From the NCBI GenBank assembly GCA_035192965.1, contig CP136571.1, positions 3,490,501 through 3,554,500 of the forward strand: 64,000 bases of DNA, read 5' to 3'. The stretch is from Fuscovulum sp. (lineage in GTDB: Bacteria; Pseudomonadota; Alphaproteobacteria; Rhodobacterales; Rhodobacteraceae). Below the pieces are notes generated by a model that made no database searches, was not told where the DNA came from, and saw nothing but the letters and a program-made list of their open reading frames with translations. Below, one piece after another: positions 15,487-24,870 of this stretch (the stretch's first letter is position 1; each line of letters opens with the position of its first letter). The position numbers and the translations under genes were made by a program.

Positions 15487-15675
15487 ATGACACAAAACAC
15501 AAATAACAAGAGCGGCGGAATTGGCTTCTTTGGATTGCTGGCAATCCTGTTCATTGCGCTGAAACTAACAGGCTACATTGCGTGGTCTTGGTGGTGGGTG
15601 CTTGCGCCGCTTTGGATGCCTGCCGCGCTGGTGCTGGTGATTGCCGCGATAGTCTTGGTTGTTGCGCGCCGATGA
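15487..15675 (+). CDS. Two-helix membrane protein
   Basis: 62 residues. Two hydrophobic stretches (IGFFGLLAILFIALKLTGYI and LWMPAALVLVIAAIVLVVA) separated by a Trp-rich turn (WSWWWV). This pattern is seen in small phage transmembrane proteins, but nothing identifies it as a holin. Overlaps a 19-residue hydrophobic ORF by ATGA. Confidence 0.65.
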   Translation: MTQNTNNKSGGIGFFGLLAILFIALKLTGYIAWSWWWVLAPLWMPAALVLVIAAIVLVVARR

Positions 15676-15731
15676 TCCCGTTTCTCGCTCTAACCGCAAT
15701 CTTCGCCGCCATCTTCGCGGCCTTAATCTAG
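15672..15731 (+). CDS. Possible 19-residue hydrophobic peptide
   Basis: MIPFLALTAIFAAIFAALI, overlapping the previous stop (ATGA). Entirely hydrophobic, so it could be a micro-membrane protein, or simply a coupling element for the lipoprotein gene 10 bases downstream. Confidence 0.3.
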   Translation: MIPFLALTAIFAAIFAALI

Positions 15732-15741
15732 GACAGCACAA

Positions 15742-15963
15742 ATGAAATACGCAGCACTCGCAATCGTCGCAATCCTCGCCGCCTGCGCCACGCCGGAACA
15801 ACTGGCACAAGGCGCAAAGAACGAATGTGACGCCATCGGTTACAAGCCGGGAACCCCGCAATACGTCGAATGCACCGAGCGCGGTTATCGCACGATGGAC
15901 GCGCAACAGGACGCCGCAGCCGCCGCCGTTACGACCGCCGTTCTGATTGAGGCGTTCTTCTGA
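15742..15963 (+). CDS. Small lipoprotein
   Basis: 73 residues. The signal peptide ends in a lipobox (AILAACATPEQ, Cys at about 15). The mature part has two further cysteines (NECDAIGYKPG, YVECTERGY), which could form a disulfide, and an Ala-rich C-terminus. It may be a phage lipoprotein acting at the inner or outer membrane. Confidence 0.6.
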   Translation: MKYAALAIVAILAACATPEQLAQGAKNECDAIGYKPGTPQYVECTERGYRTMDAQQDAAAAAVTTAVLIEAFF

Positions 15964-16172
15964 TGGCCCCCGTTATTCTGCTTTTCGTCGCATCTACGCT
16001 GGAAGGCGCGTTCACAGGCCCTGATGCCTTGGACGCCTGCTGGGAGGTGGCTGTGACGTATGAACAGCCTGCCGCCTGCGTTGAGCCTGCATCTGATGCC
16101 ATGCCGCATCTTGGCTTGGTCATGGAAACAAGCCCGCGTCCTGTCCGCAATCCGATTTACGGGGGGAAGTGA
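15963..16172 (+). CDS. Small exported hypothetical protein
   Basis: 69 residues, TGATG-coupled to the lipoprotein gene. A short hydrophobic start (MAPVILLFVASTLEGAFTG) is followed by two cysteines (DACWEVAV and PAACVEPA). No family recognised. Confidence 0.5.
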   Translation: MAPVILLFVASTLEGAFTGPDALDACWEVAVTYEQPAACVEPASDAMPHLGLVMETSPRPVRNPIYGGK

Positions 16173-16876
16173 TGAATAAACTGTACGACGAAACCGACTG
16201 CCTGCCGCATGTGGAGCCTGCTTTTCACAGCATCACCACACTAAACGAAATCCGCGCGCACGAGCCTTGCCGCGACGGCTGGGAAAAGCTGCTCAAGCAT
16301 TTGGGCAAGACAAAGGCTGATGACGAGCCATTGTCCCTGCTCACGATCCTTGAAAGCAACGGTCTGGATGATGCGCTGTGGTGCCTGCGCGCCAATTCGC
16401 TGGAACGCCTGTCGCGGCATTTTCAGGCATGGTGCGCAGATCAGGTATTGCATCATTTTGACGCCAAAAGCCCCAACGATACGCGGGTGCGCGATCAGAT
16501 TGCCATGCTGCGCCGTGATGATGCCACACAAGCCGAAAGGGCTGCGGCGAGGGCTGCGGCGAGGGATGCGGCGAGGGATGCGGCGGGGGCTGCGGCGTGG
16601 GATGCGGCGAGGGCTGCGGCGTGGGATGCGGCGAGGGATGCGGCGAGGGATGCGGCGTGGGATGCGGCGAGGGATGCGGCGTGGGCTGCGGCGTGGGATG
16701 CGGCGAGGGATGCGGCGAGGGATGCGGCGGGGGCTGCGGCGTGGGATGCGGCGAGGGATGCGGCGAGGGATGCGGCGAGGGATGCGGCGTGGGCTGCGGC
16801 GTGGGATGCGGCGAGGGCTGCGGCGTGGGCTGCGCAAGAAAGGCAACTGCGCCTGATGATTGGCTGTGCGCCATGA
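16172..16876 (+). CDS. Phage-associated protein with tetrapeptide (R/W/G)-(D/A)-A-A repeat tail
   Basis: 234 residues from ATG 16172 behind GGGGGGAAG. The N-terminal 120 residues are a helical domain ([38 protein letters not shown]). The tail then has 24 complete units of a four-residue repeat from about residue 123, ending in [14 protein letters not shown] know similar repeat-tailed proteins from phages and bacteria, sometimes named putative immunity proteins, with no proven function. The repeat should form a long helix with Trp, Arg and Asp on regular faces. A separate entry covers the DNA repeat. Confidence 0.7.
   Translation: MNKLYDETDCLPHVEPAFHSITTLNEIRAHEPCRDGWEKLLKHLGKTKADDEPLSLLTILESNGLDDALWCLRANSLERLSRHFQAWCADQVLHHFDAKSPNDTRVRDQIAMLRRDDATQAERAAARAAARDAARDAAGAAAWDAARAAAWDAARDAARDAAWDAARDAAWAAAWDAARDAARDAAGAAAWDAARDAARDAARDAAWAAAWDAARAAAWAAQERQLRLMIGCAP
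16538..16825 (+). repeat. 24 tandem copies of a 12-bp unit (GATGCGGCGAGG-type)
   Basis: The unit varies mainly at the first codon (AGG, TGG or GGG) and second codon (GAT or GCT). Larger blocks such as [16 protein letters not shown] recur, indicating multi-unit slippage or recombination. The length is a multiple of 12, so changes in copy number keep the frame open. All six frames stay open through the array, which creates spurious long ORFs. Confidence 0.95.
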
Positions 16877-16998
16877 CCGCGCCTCCGACGTATCGGCTTC
16901 CTGACGGGTGGTGGCTTCCGTTTGCGCTGCTTGGCGGGATTGCCGGGTGGTATGCGCTGGGGCGCGGGGTGGCAATTTGGATTGGGTGGTGGGGATGA
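16873..16998 (+). CDS. Tiny Trp-rich membrane protein
   Basis: 41 residues, ATGA-coupled at both ends. One hydrophobic span ([20 protein letters not shown]) and a Trp-rich C-terminus (IWIGWWG). Function unknown. Confidence 0.5.
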   Translation: MTAPPTYRLPDGWWLPFALLGGIAGWYALGRGVAIWIGWWG

Positions 16999-17459
16999 CG
17001 CAAGCACCGGAACGGATTTGGACGGCCAGCACGGAAGGCAAATGCCACGTTGGTTTTGACACGCCGTCTATGAACTACACGAATGAATACGTCCGCGCCG
17101 ACATCGCCCAGGCCCCCGCGCCCGTGCGGGTGAAGCCGCTGGTGTGGGTGAACGGCGCTGCGAAAGACCTTTACGGCGACGAATACCAAGTCGTTCTGCA
17201 TGAGGGCGGCACGTATGAAATCGAGCATCCGCGCCTGTTCAACAGTTGGCATCGCTTCCCCACCATTGAAGCCGCCAAGGCCGCAGCCCAAGCCGACTAC
17301 GAGGCCCGCATGCTCGCCGCGCTGGAAGCCCCCGGCGCCGGGGTGGTGGCGGAACTGGTGGAGCGCATTGAACGGTATGCATTTGCCTGTGAGGCCGGCC
17401 CGCTGACCCACTGTCAAGAGTGGATCAACCTCAAGGAGGCGCTGGGATGCCATCGCTGA
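16995..17459 (+). CDS. Phage accessory protein with shared C-terminal module
   Basis: 154 residues from ATG 16995. The N-terminal part ([20 protein letters not shown], then VRVKPLVW) resembles small phage proteins that begin with a beta-rich module. Its C-terminal [15 protein letters not shown] segment is repeated in the gene at 18152-18502, showing module shuffling within the cluster. Function unknown. Confidence 0.6.
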   Translation: MTQAPERIWTASTEGKCHVGFDTPSMNYTNEYVRADIAQAPAPVRVKPLVWVNGAAKDLYGDEYQVVLHEGGTYEIEHPRLFNSWHRFPTIEAAKAAAQADYEARMLAALEAPGAGVVAELVERIERYAFACEAGPLTHCQEWINLKEALGCHR

Positions 17460-17596
17460 AAAGAAGCTGCTCTTGGTGTGGCTATAGCTGGCCCGCGTTT
17501 GTTGGCTGCAAATGCCCGCGCTGCGGCTACGGCTTTCGCCAAATGACCCCCGCCCTCGCCCTTGTCGCCCACAACACACCGGAGACCCGCGCATGA
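17447..17596 (+). CDS. Small zinc-ribbon-like protein
   Basis: 49 residues overlapping the previous gene by 13 bases. CSWCGYSWPAFVGCKCPRCG gives two C-x2-C pairs spaced as in a zinc ribbon. Function unknown. Confidence 0.55.
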   Translation: MPSLKRSCSWCGYSWPAFVGCKCPRCGYGFRQMTPALALVAHNTPETRA

Positions 17597-18159
17597 CCCC
17601 CGAACAACTCGCCGCCCGCTGGCTGGCTGACGTGCCGCGCTTTGTCCACGTTGGCGAAGAACTGCTGCGCGAAGACCCAAATGGCGCGTATGTCCACTGG
17701 CACGATCTGCTGCCCGCCATAGCCCGCCACCTCGCGCCGGGGGGTGATCTGGTGGAGCGGGCAACGGCCGTTCTGATCGTGCTGCAAGGTGCGCGCACGC
17801 CAACACGAAAGCGCGCCGCCAGCACAATCACCGCCCTTCTCGCCCGCGTATCTTACCTCACGGCGCAGGTGGCGGAAACGCAAACTGATCGTGACAAGTG
17901 GTTTGAAGGCGCGGGTGCGCACCATGTCGCGTCAATGAAGCAGGCTCAAAGGGCCGATCAAGCCGAGGCCGAGGTGTCCCGCTTGCGCGCCCGTCTGGCG
18001 CGGATGGAGGGGGCGCACGAACACGCGATGGAAGCCTGTCGGATCATTGATGAGGTGGTGAAAGAAGGCCACGACAACACCGGAAAGATGATCTTGCATT
18101 TCCTGACTGCGGTTGAGCCTGCCCGCGCCGCTCTCACAGATGGAGGCAGCAATGGGTGA
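17593..18159 (+). CDS. Coiled-coil phage protein, first of two related copies
   Basis: 188 residues. Starts MTPEQLAARWLADVPR, a module shared with the gene at 18499-19224. The middle is a coiled coil (ALLARVSYLTAQVAETQTDR; QAEAEVSRLRARLARMEG). It ends in DGGSNG like its paralogue. ATGA-coupled at both sides. No enzyme motif is visible. Confidence 0.6.
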   Translation: MTPEQLAARWLADVPRFVHVGEELLREDPNGAYVHWHDLLPAIARHLAPGGDLVERATAVLIVLQGARTPTRKRAASTITALLARVSYLTAQVAETQTDRDKWFEGAGAHHVASMKQAQRADQAEAEVSRLRARLARMEGAHEHAMEACRIIDEVVKEGHDNTGKMILHFLTAVEPARAALTDGGSNG

Positions 18160-18502
18160 CATGATCGACCGGGACGCGGTGCTGGCGCTTCTGGCTGTCG
18201 GCAAAGTGAAAACGACGTATCGCGGTAAGTTCGAGCCTTCGCATAAGAGCCCGCAATCCGCCGCTGTCATGGAGGAACGCAAGAGGCTTGCCCGCATTCT
18301 CGCCGCGCTGGAAGCCCCCGACGACGGGGTGGTGGCGGAACTGGTGGAGGCGCTGGACAACCTGCTTGAGGCGGTTTCTGCGAAAGATCAACACGGCGAT
18401 GGGGCGCTTACCATTACCGGGCCAACCGCAAACCTGAAATGGCTGATTGAGGCGGAAGATGACGCCCGCGCCATTCTCGCCAAATTGGAGCCCCGCGCAT
18501 GA
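18152..18502 (+). CDS. Hypothetical accessory protein with shared module
   Basis: 116 residues from ATG 18152. It starts MGDMIDRDAVLALLAVGK, and the related gene at 19217 starts MGDDDLIRRGDAV, so the two share a start region. It contains the [15 protein letters not shown] module also found at 16995-17459. Function unknown. Confidence 0.55.
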   Translation: MGDMIDRDAVLALLAVGKVKTTYRGKFEPSHKSPQSAAVMEERKRLARILAALEAPDDGVVAELVEALDNLLEAVSAKDQHGDGALTITGPTANLKWLIEAEDDARAILAKLEPRA

Positions 18503-19224
18503 CCCCCACCGAACAAGCCGCCCGCTGGCTGGCTGACGTGCCGCGTCATAGCGGCTATGACATCATGTGGCAGCAAGACGGGCATCCCGGAAAGCCTACG
18601 CCTGACGGGAAGTGGATACCCTATGCCGACGCCCTCGCCGCCATAGCCCGCCACATCGCGCCGGGGGATGATCTGGTGGGACGCCACGCGGATAGAGAAC
18701 GGAACCTTCTGCTGAATACAGCGCTGTCCGATTTGGACAGTATAATTAACTACCACAATCCAGAAGTTGATACGTCTCTCAACAATCTTGTTTGGGATCG
18801 GCTAGACAAGCTGGCTGTTGCTATTGAGGCGAGAGCCGCCGCCCGCCTGTCTGCCCTCACGGCGGACCGTGATCAGGGGGCGCAAGATTATTGCAAACTC
18901 ATGGATCGCCATGACGACCTTCACAACGAAAACGCCCGCCTGCGCGCCCGCATCGCGGCGCTGACCGCGACGGTGGCGGAGGTGACGCAGGAGCGGAACG
19001 GGCTGTTGACAACATGGGCAGAAAGCCGCGAACGCCACCTTGCCGCCGAGGCCGAAAACGCCACCCTGCGCGGCATTCTGGCGACGATAGTGTCACGCTG
19101 CGACACAGCAAAACAGCAATGCAATGACGGTGAGCCGGTAAGCGCATTCAACTTGGCAAGCGCCATTTTGGGCCAGATCGGAAGTTTCCGCGCCGCCATC
19201 GCCGATGGAGGCAGCAATGGGTGA
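18499..19224 (+). CDS. Coiled-coil phage protein, second related copy
   Basis: 241 residues. N-terminal MTPTEQAARWLADVPR module and C-terminal DGGSNG shared with 17593-18159. Central coiled coil (RARIAALTATVAEVTQERNG; RERHLAAEAENATLRGIL). The unit of two genes (coiled coil, then MGD-start gene) is present twice in tandem, most simply explained by duplication and divergence. Function unknown. Confidence 0.6.
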   Translation: MTPTEQAARWLADVPRHSGYDIMWQQDGHPGKPTPDGKWIPYADALAAIARHIAPGDDLVGRHADRERNLLLNTALSDLDSIINYHNPEVDTSLNNLVWDRLDKLAVAIEARAAARLSALTADRDQGAQDYCKLMDRHDDLHNENARLRARIAALTATVAEVTQERNGLLTTWAESRERHLAAEAENATLRGILATIVSRCDTAKQQCNDGEPVSAFNLASAILGQIGSFRAAIADGGSNG

Positions 19225-19546
19225 CGACGACCTGATCCGGCGCGGGGATGCCGTCAAGGCAATGGCTGACTACCATTGGAAGCGATACGCATCGCGGGCC
19301 GAGGGTGGAACTCTGTCTAGCCCCGCCGTTTTCACCAGCCACACATGGCAGGACGTGCAAGACGCCATCCGCGCCCTTCCCGCCGCACCCGCCGAGGACG
19401 TGCGGGCGGGGGCGCTGAAAGAGGCGGCGCAAACGGTCTGGCTTGTTGCAGACGTGCAGAAGTCGCTTGGCGATATGAACGGAATGCGGGCTTGCGGGAA
19501 AGCAGCGCAGGCCGTCATCGCCCTGATCCCGGAGGGAAAGCCATGA
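19217..19546 (+). CDS. Hypothetical accessory protein
   Basis: 109 residues from ATG 19217 (MGDDDLIRRGDAV), overlapping the coiled-coil gene stop. The segment VQDAIRALPAAPAEDVRAGA, with GALKEAA after it, resembles a common phage small-protein family. No function known. Confidence 0.55.
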   Translation: MGDDDLIRRGDAVKAMADYHWKRYASRAEGGTLSSPAVFTSHTWQDVQDAIRALPAAPAEDVRAGALKEAAQTVWLVADVQKSLGDMNGMRACGKAAQAVIALIPEGKP

Positions 19547-19761
19547 CGCACGATTGGGACGCCCTGCGCCGTGTCGCAGCGGAAGAACGCAGTCCATCCG
19601 CTCTAGGCCCGTTTACGCCGTGGCAGTGCGATTATCGGGGCGATGACGGGCTTTATGGCATCGTTCTGCACGGCACAGACCCGGAACAGGTCTGGCAAGC
19701 CAATGTCGGCAAACTGCCGGGGCTGCGGATCATCGGGGTTCATTGGGAGGCCAGCCCATGA
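19543..19761 (+). CDS. Hypothetical protein
   Basis: 72 residues, ATGA-coupled. Trp-rich, beta-rich (FTPWQCDYRGDDGLYGIVLH). No family recognised. Confidence 0.5.
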   Translation: MTHDWDALRRVAAEERSPSALGPFTPWQCDYRGDDGLYGIVLHGTDPEQVWQANVGKLPGLRIIGVHWEASP

Positions 19762-19832
19762 CCTGCGCCGCGCTGCTGATCGCTGCATTCATCGCGGGCG
19801 TGTGGGCTGCCTGCGCCAGGTTGAGGGGGTGA
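19758..19832 (+). CDS. Possible 24-residue membrane peptide
   Basis: MTCAALLIAAFIAGVWAACA followed by a basic end, ATGA-coupled to the gene before. A single hydrophobic helix; could be a real micropeptide or a coupling ORF. Confidence 0.35.
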   Translation: MTCAALLIAAFIAGVWAACARLRG

Positions 19833-19837
19833 GCCGG

Positions 19838-20110
19838 ATGAACGCGCCAAAAGACGAGGACGGGGTGCCGCTGAAACACGGTGACTATATCACATTTACA
19901 TTCGGCATTCCGCCAATCTGTGTGACTGCTAGATTGACCGGAGGGCCGACGGGATGGGGCGTTGAATGCCTTGACCCGCCAGACGTGATGCCAAAACGCA
20001 GCGCGCTAAAAGAACTGACCAAGTATTACCAGATTTGGAAGGCCAGCAAGCAGCGCGTTCAGGCAATCACAAAACGATATGCCCGCGAGGTCCCCAATGA
20101 CGCGCCATAG
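19838..20110 (+). CDS. Hypothetical protein
   Basis: 90 residues from ATG 19838; a GTG at 19829 is an alternative. Beta-rich first half (HGDYITFTFGIPPICVTARL) and basic helical C-terminus. No family recognised. Confidence 0.5.
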   Translation: MNAPKDEDGVPLKHGDYITFTFGIPPICVTARLTGGPTGWGVECLDPPDVMPKRSALKELTKYYQIWKASKQRVQAITKRYAREVPNDAP

Positions 20111-20168
20111 CCCCCTCGCCGTTCGCGCGCAGACAGCGGCGGCGATGCTGGACATGCCGCATGACTAA
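20097..20168 (+). pseudogene. 23-residue ORF, possible remnant of an excisionase N-terminus
   Basis: MTRHSPLAVRAQTAAAMLDM then PHD and stop. It reads like the first helix of AlpA/Xis-type proteins (SPLAV...AAAMLDM) and stops where the recognition helix should begin. It overlaps the preceding and following genes. It could be a truncated duplicate of the next gene or a leader ORF. Confidence 0.35.
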
Positions 20169-20382
20169 GCACATCACATTCGCCCCGCGCCTTCTGCCGA
20201 CGCCGGATGCAGCCGCTTACCTTGGCGTGTCCGCAACGAAACTGCGCGACTTGCCGATCCCGCGAAAGGTGCTGGACGGAAAACGGCTTTACGACCGCCT
20301 AGACCTTGATGCTTATGCTTCCACCTTGCCAACCGAAGGCGAGGGGAACAACACATGCGACGGGGCATTCGGACGCCGATGA
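20161..20382 (+). CDS. Xis/AlpA-like DNA-binding protein (excisionase candidate)
   Basis: 73 residues. LLPTPDAAAYLGVSATKLRD fits the winged-helix/MerR-like HTH_17 fold of excisionases, followed by a wing (RKVLDGKRLYDRLDLDAYAS). It is directly upstream of, and overlaps, the integrase gene, the usual xis-int arrangement. It would bend DNA at the attachment site to direct excision. Confidence 0.65.
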   Translation: MTKHITFAPRLLPTPDAAAYLGVSATKLRDLPIPRKVLDGKRLYDRLDLDAYASTLPTEGEGNNTCDGAFGRR

Positions 20383-21410
20383 AACTGCCGCGCGTCCATA
20401 GGGTCATCAAGAACGGGAAAGAACACCGCTACCACAGGCGCACCCGCAAGCCCCTGCCAAACGGCATTCCCGAAGATGATCCGGCATTTGTTGCGGCATG
20501 GCTGGCCGAGGAACAGAAGGCCCCACAGAAGCGGTCTAGGGTCGCGCCTGACACGGTTGCAGCCGGATGCGAGGCTTACCTTGCATCGCGGTCTTACAGC
20601 GACCTAAAGCCCGCCTATCGCGCTATCATCCGTCGCCATGCGGACAAGATCAGCGAACAGGGGGCAAAGGCCAAACTTGCCCACCTTCAAGGCAAGCACA
20701 TCGAAGCCGATCTAGAGCCGCTATCGCCAGCCGTGGCGTCATCCCGGCTAAAGGCGTGGCGCAAGCTATGCGACTTCTGGCGGCGCACCGGGGCGACGGT
20801 TGGCGACGTGTCGCACGGCGTGAAACGCAAGCGCCTCGACCGCACGGGCGGCCATCAGCCCTGGACGGATGCCGACATCGCCGCCTTCCGCGCGCATTGG
20901 CACATCGGAACGCCAGAACGTGCCGCTATGGAAATTCTGCAATGGTCAGGGGCGAGGTGCGTCGATGCTATCCGGCTAGGCCCGCAAATGGTCGGGGCTG
21001 ACGGGGTGCTGACGTTCACGCAGCAAAAGACGGGCAAGCCCGCCTATGTGCCGTGGACATGCCAAGCCTTCGGCCTAGAGCATCAACGCGCCGATCTAGA
21101 AGCCTGCATCAAGAATACGCGGGCCTTGGTCTACATGCTGACGGCATACGGCCAGCCGAGAACGCAGAAAGGCTTTAGCCAGTGGTTCGCCGCTGCCGCA
21201 CGCAAGGCTGGACTGACGGGCAAGACAGCCCACGGACTTCGCAAGTATCGGATGCACAAGCTGGCCGAAGCGGGGCTTTCCGTGACGATCATGCAGGCTT
21301 GGGTGGGGCATGTGACGCTAGACGAGGTGCAGGAATATACCGACCGCGTGAATCGTCAGGCGATCATAGCGGGAACGGCCAACGGTAAACCAAGATTGAT
21401 GGGGGCGTAA
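20355..21410 (+). CDS. Tyrosine recombinase / phage integrase
   Basis: 351 residues from ATG 20355, behind GAGGGGAA; ATG 20379 overlapping the Xis stop is an alternative. An N-terminal arm- and core-binding region precedes a catalytic domain with a full active site: R201 (SGARCVDAI), K225 (TQQKTGKP), H293-x-x-R296 (AHGLRKYR), H319 (WVGHVT) and Y328 (EYTD). The gene stops 33 bases from the 3' end of tRNA-Arg, the likely integration target. It should be an active integrase. Confidence 0.95.
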   Translation: MRRGIRTPMKLPRVHRVIKNGKEHRYHRRTRKPLPNGIPEDDPAFVAAWLAEEQKAPQKRSRVAPDTVAAGCEAYLASRSYSDLKPAYRAIIRRHADKISEQGAKAKLAHLQGKHIEADLEPLSPAVASSRLKAWRKLCDFWRRTGATVGDVSHGVKRKRLDRTGGHQPWTDADIAAFRAHWHIGTPERAAMEILQWSGARCVDAIRLGPQMVGADGVLTFTQQKTGKPAYVPWTCQAFGLEHQRADLEACIKNTRALVYMLTAYGQPRTQKGFSQWFAAAARKAGLTGKTAHGLRKYRMHKLAEAGLSVTIMQAWVGHVTLDEVQEYTDRVNRQAIIAGTANGKPRLMGA

Positions 21411-21443
21411 CTATGGCGGCACATCAAGCACTTATGGCTTGGG

Positions 21444-21520
21444 TGGCGATCCCGGGAGGACTCGAACCCCCGACCCGCCGCTTAGAAGGCGGCTGCTCTA
21501 TCCAGCTGAGCTACGGGACC
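21444..21520 (-). tRNA. tRNA-Arg (anticodon TCT), integration target
   Basis: Seven-base-pair acceptor stem (GGTCCCG with CGGGATC, one G-U pair), D-arm, anticodon stem GCCGC/GCGGC with loop CTTCTAA giving anticodon TCT (reads AGA), T-arm GGGGGTTCGAGTCCTCC, discriminator G and encoded CCA. Its 3' end faces the integrase gene, so the attachment site probably lies in the 3' half, which the element would restore on integration. Confidence 0.96.
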
Positions 21521-21562
21521 ATGGCCCCCTTTTGGCCGACCGCGCGCGTTCAGGCAAGACCT

Positions 21563-22024
21563 TCAAAGCGTCAGCGTCAGGAACACCGAATTGGGATCAT
21601 CCCAATAGCCCTCGAACGGCGGGCAGTCCACGAACCCCGCCTTGGCATAAAGCGCCCGCGCCGCCACAAAGGTGGGCTGCACCCCGGTCTCAAGGCTCAG
21701 CCGCCGATAGCCCATCACCCGCGCCTCGGCGATCAGGTGGTCCAGCATCCGGCGCGACAAGCCCCGCCCCCGCACCTCGGTCAGCACATGCATCGATTTG
21801 ATTTCGGCATGGGTATCGTCGATCCGCTTGAACGCGCCCATGCCCACCGGCATCCCCACATCGCGCATCACAAAGAACCGCACCGCCGGGGTGGCCAGTT
21901 CCGACGCATCCATCATGTGAATCGATTCAGGCGGCGTATCGGCATGCATATCCGCCGTATGCCGTTCAAACAGCAGCCGCAGGTCGGAACCGACCGGGCT
22001 TTCCTCGGTGATCGTCACATCCAT
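21563..22024 (-). CDS. GNAT family acetyltransferase
   Basis: 153 residues from ATG 22024. Acetyl-CoA binding motif A: MHVLTEVRGRGLSRRMLDHL (the R-G-x-G-x-S/A loop), then ALYAKAGFVDCPPF. The PESIHMMDASELATPAVRFF region resembles GNATs acting on small amines or peptides. The substrate is unknown. It is the first chromosomal gene beyond the tRNA and shares a strand with the NDUFS4-like gene 13 bases upstream. Confidence 0.85.
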   Translation of the reverse strand: MDVTITEESPVGSDLRLLFERHTADMHADTPPESIHMMDASELATPAVRFFVMRDVGMPVGMGAFKRIDDTHAEIKSMHVLTEVRGRGLSRRMLDHLIAEARVMGYRRLSLETGVQPTFVAARALYAKAGFVDCPPFEGYWDDPNSVFLTLTL

Positions 22025-22037
22025 CACGGCGCGACCC

Positions 22038-22349
22038 TCAATGGGTCCAGGCGCCGCGCCGATCCGTCGCGAAATTCTCGCCATAGCCGCGCGGGCGGAT
22101 CACCGGCTTGCGCGCCTTGGGCTCCGTCACCTCGACCTCGATCCCCTTTTCGGCGGCATAGGCCAGCGCCGCCTCGCGCGTATCAAAGCGCAGCTTCACC
22201 TGCGCCTGCGTGTCACCCGACGATGTCCAGCCCATCAGAGGGTCCACTTCCCGCGCTGCGGCGGGCGCGAATTCCAGCACCCATCCCTTTGCCTTGGCCG
22301 TGCCGGATTGCATGGCGGTTCGGGCAGGCTGATAGATACGGGCGCGCAT
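22038..22349 (-). CDS. ETC complex I subunit (NDUFS4-like) protein
   Basis: 103 residues from ATG 22349. [20 protein letters not shown] with WVLEFAP and [17 protein letters not shown] fit the conserved region of the 18-kDa accessory subunit NDUFS4, which alphaproteobacteria also have. It probably stabilises respiratory complex I at the inner membrane. Length is near the bacterial family norm. Confidence 0.88.
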   Translation of the reverse strand: MRARIYQPARTAMQSGTAKAKGWVLEFAPAAAREVDPLMGWTSSGDTQAQVKLRFDTREAALAYAAEKGIEVEVTEPKARKPVIRPRGYGENFATDRRGAWTH

Positions 22350-22692
22350 GGGATACCTCCTGATCGTGCAGGGGTGTTGTGGCGAAATTGGCCGCCGGAC
22401 GCAAGCACCAGCATGTCTCACCTTGCTTCAGAAACTGCCGATCGGCCACGGGGAGTGTGGGTGGGGTGTGTGGTGCGACCGATCGGCAGCCTTGCTGCTT
22501 GCCCCTTCACCATCCCCCATTCCTGAACGCTTTGCAACCCAAGGATGCGCCCGTCGACGAAAAACCCCATAAAATTGATCCAACCTTCTTCACGCTTGCG
22601 AAACTTTTCGCAAGTCCGCCCCAACCGCGCTTGCAGGGGAACAAAAACGGATCAAATCTCTCCAACTGGCCCGAATCCCCGGAGGGAATCAG
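22350..22692. other. Gene-free stretch between NDUFS4-like gene and uvrB
   Basis: 343 bases with no convincing protein gene. It contains a long-range inverted repeat (22435-22489), a short hairpin CTTGCGAA/TTCGCAAG (22595-22614), and a stretch around 22379-22405 that resembles a tRNA-Leu D-arm without the rest of a tRNA. It should hold both the leftward complex I promoter and the rightward uvrB promoter. Confidence 0.6.
22435..22489. repeat. Perfect 11-bp inverted repeat, 33-base loop
   Basis: CTGCCGATCGG (22435-22445) pairs with CCGATCGGCAG (22479-22489). The loop is G/T-rich on the plus strand. It may be a structured RNA, a transcription terminator for an unrecognised short RNA, or a protein-binding site. 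Confidence 0.6.

Positions 22693-24866
<2,174 letters not shown>

Positions 24867-24870
<4 letters not shown>

Larger units (their letters stand above)
1..21443. mobile_element. Integrated temperate phage / phage-like element, right-hand part
   Basis: The element ends at a tRNA-Arg gene and carries, next to it, a tyrosine integrase and an Xis-like protein. Inside are a divergent pair of XRE regulators with palindromic operators, a leftward phage replication and recombination operon, and a rightward set of tiny overlapping genes. Base composition is less GC-rich than the flanking chromosome. No capsid, terminase, tail or lysis genes are recognised, so these would have to lie left of the window; an integrative element other than a phage remains possible. 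The left attachment site is not in view. Confidence 0.88.

Noticed and set aside
16538..16825. CRISPR-like array
   Set aside because: The repeats are contiguous 12-mers without unique spacers and encode protein; no cas genes are present.
16241..17831. Long minus-strand and alternative-frame ORFs across the 12-bp repeat
   Set aside because: The repeat leaves all frames open; only the plus-strand frame at 16172-16876 has a good start, a structured N-terminal domain and ATGA-coupled neighbours.
1..21443. Lysis or structural genes among the tiny membrane proteins
   Set aside because: Several small hydrophobic proteins occur at 15.1-17 kb, but none shows holin, endolysin, spanin, capsid or tail signatures that could be supported.
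22379..22405. tRNA-Leu-like D-arm sequence (GGCGAAATTGG...GACGC)
   Set aside because: No acceptor stem, anticodon arm or T-arm can be paired around it, so it is not a tRNA gene.
22643..22657. Possible SOS box GAAC-N7-GATC upstream of uvrB
   Set aside because: The alphaproteobacterial consensus is GTTC-N7-GTTC or its complement GAAC-N7-GAAC; the second half-site is off by one base and no second match was found.
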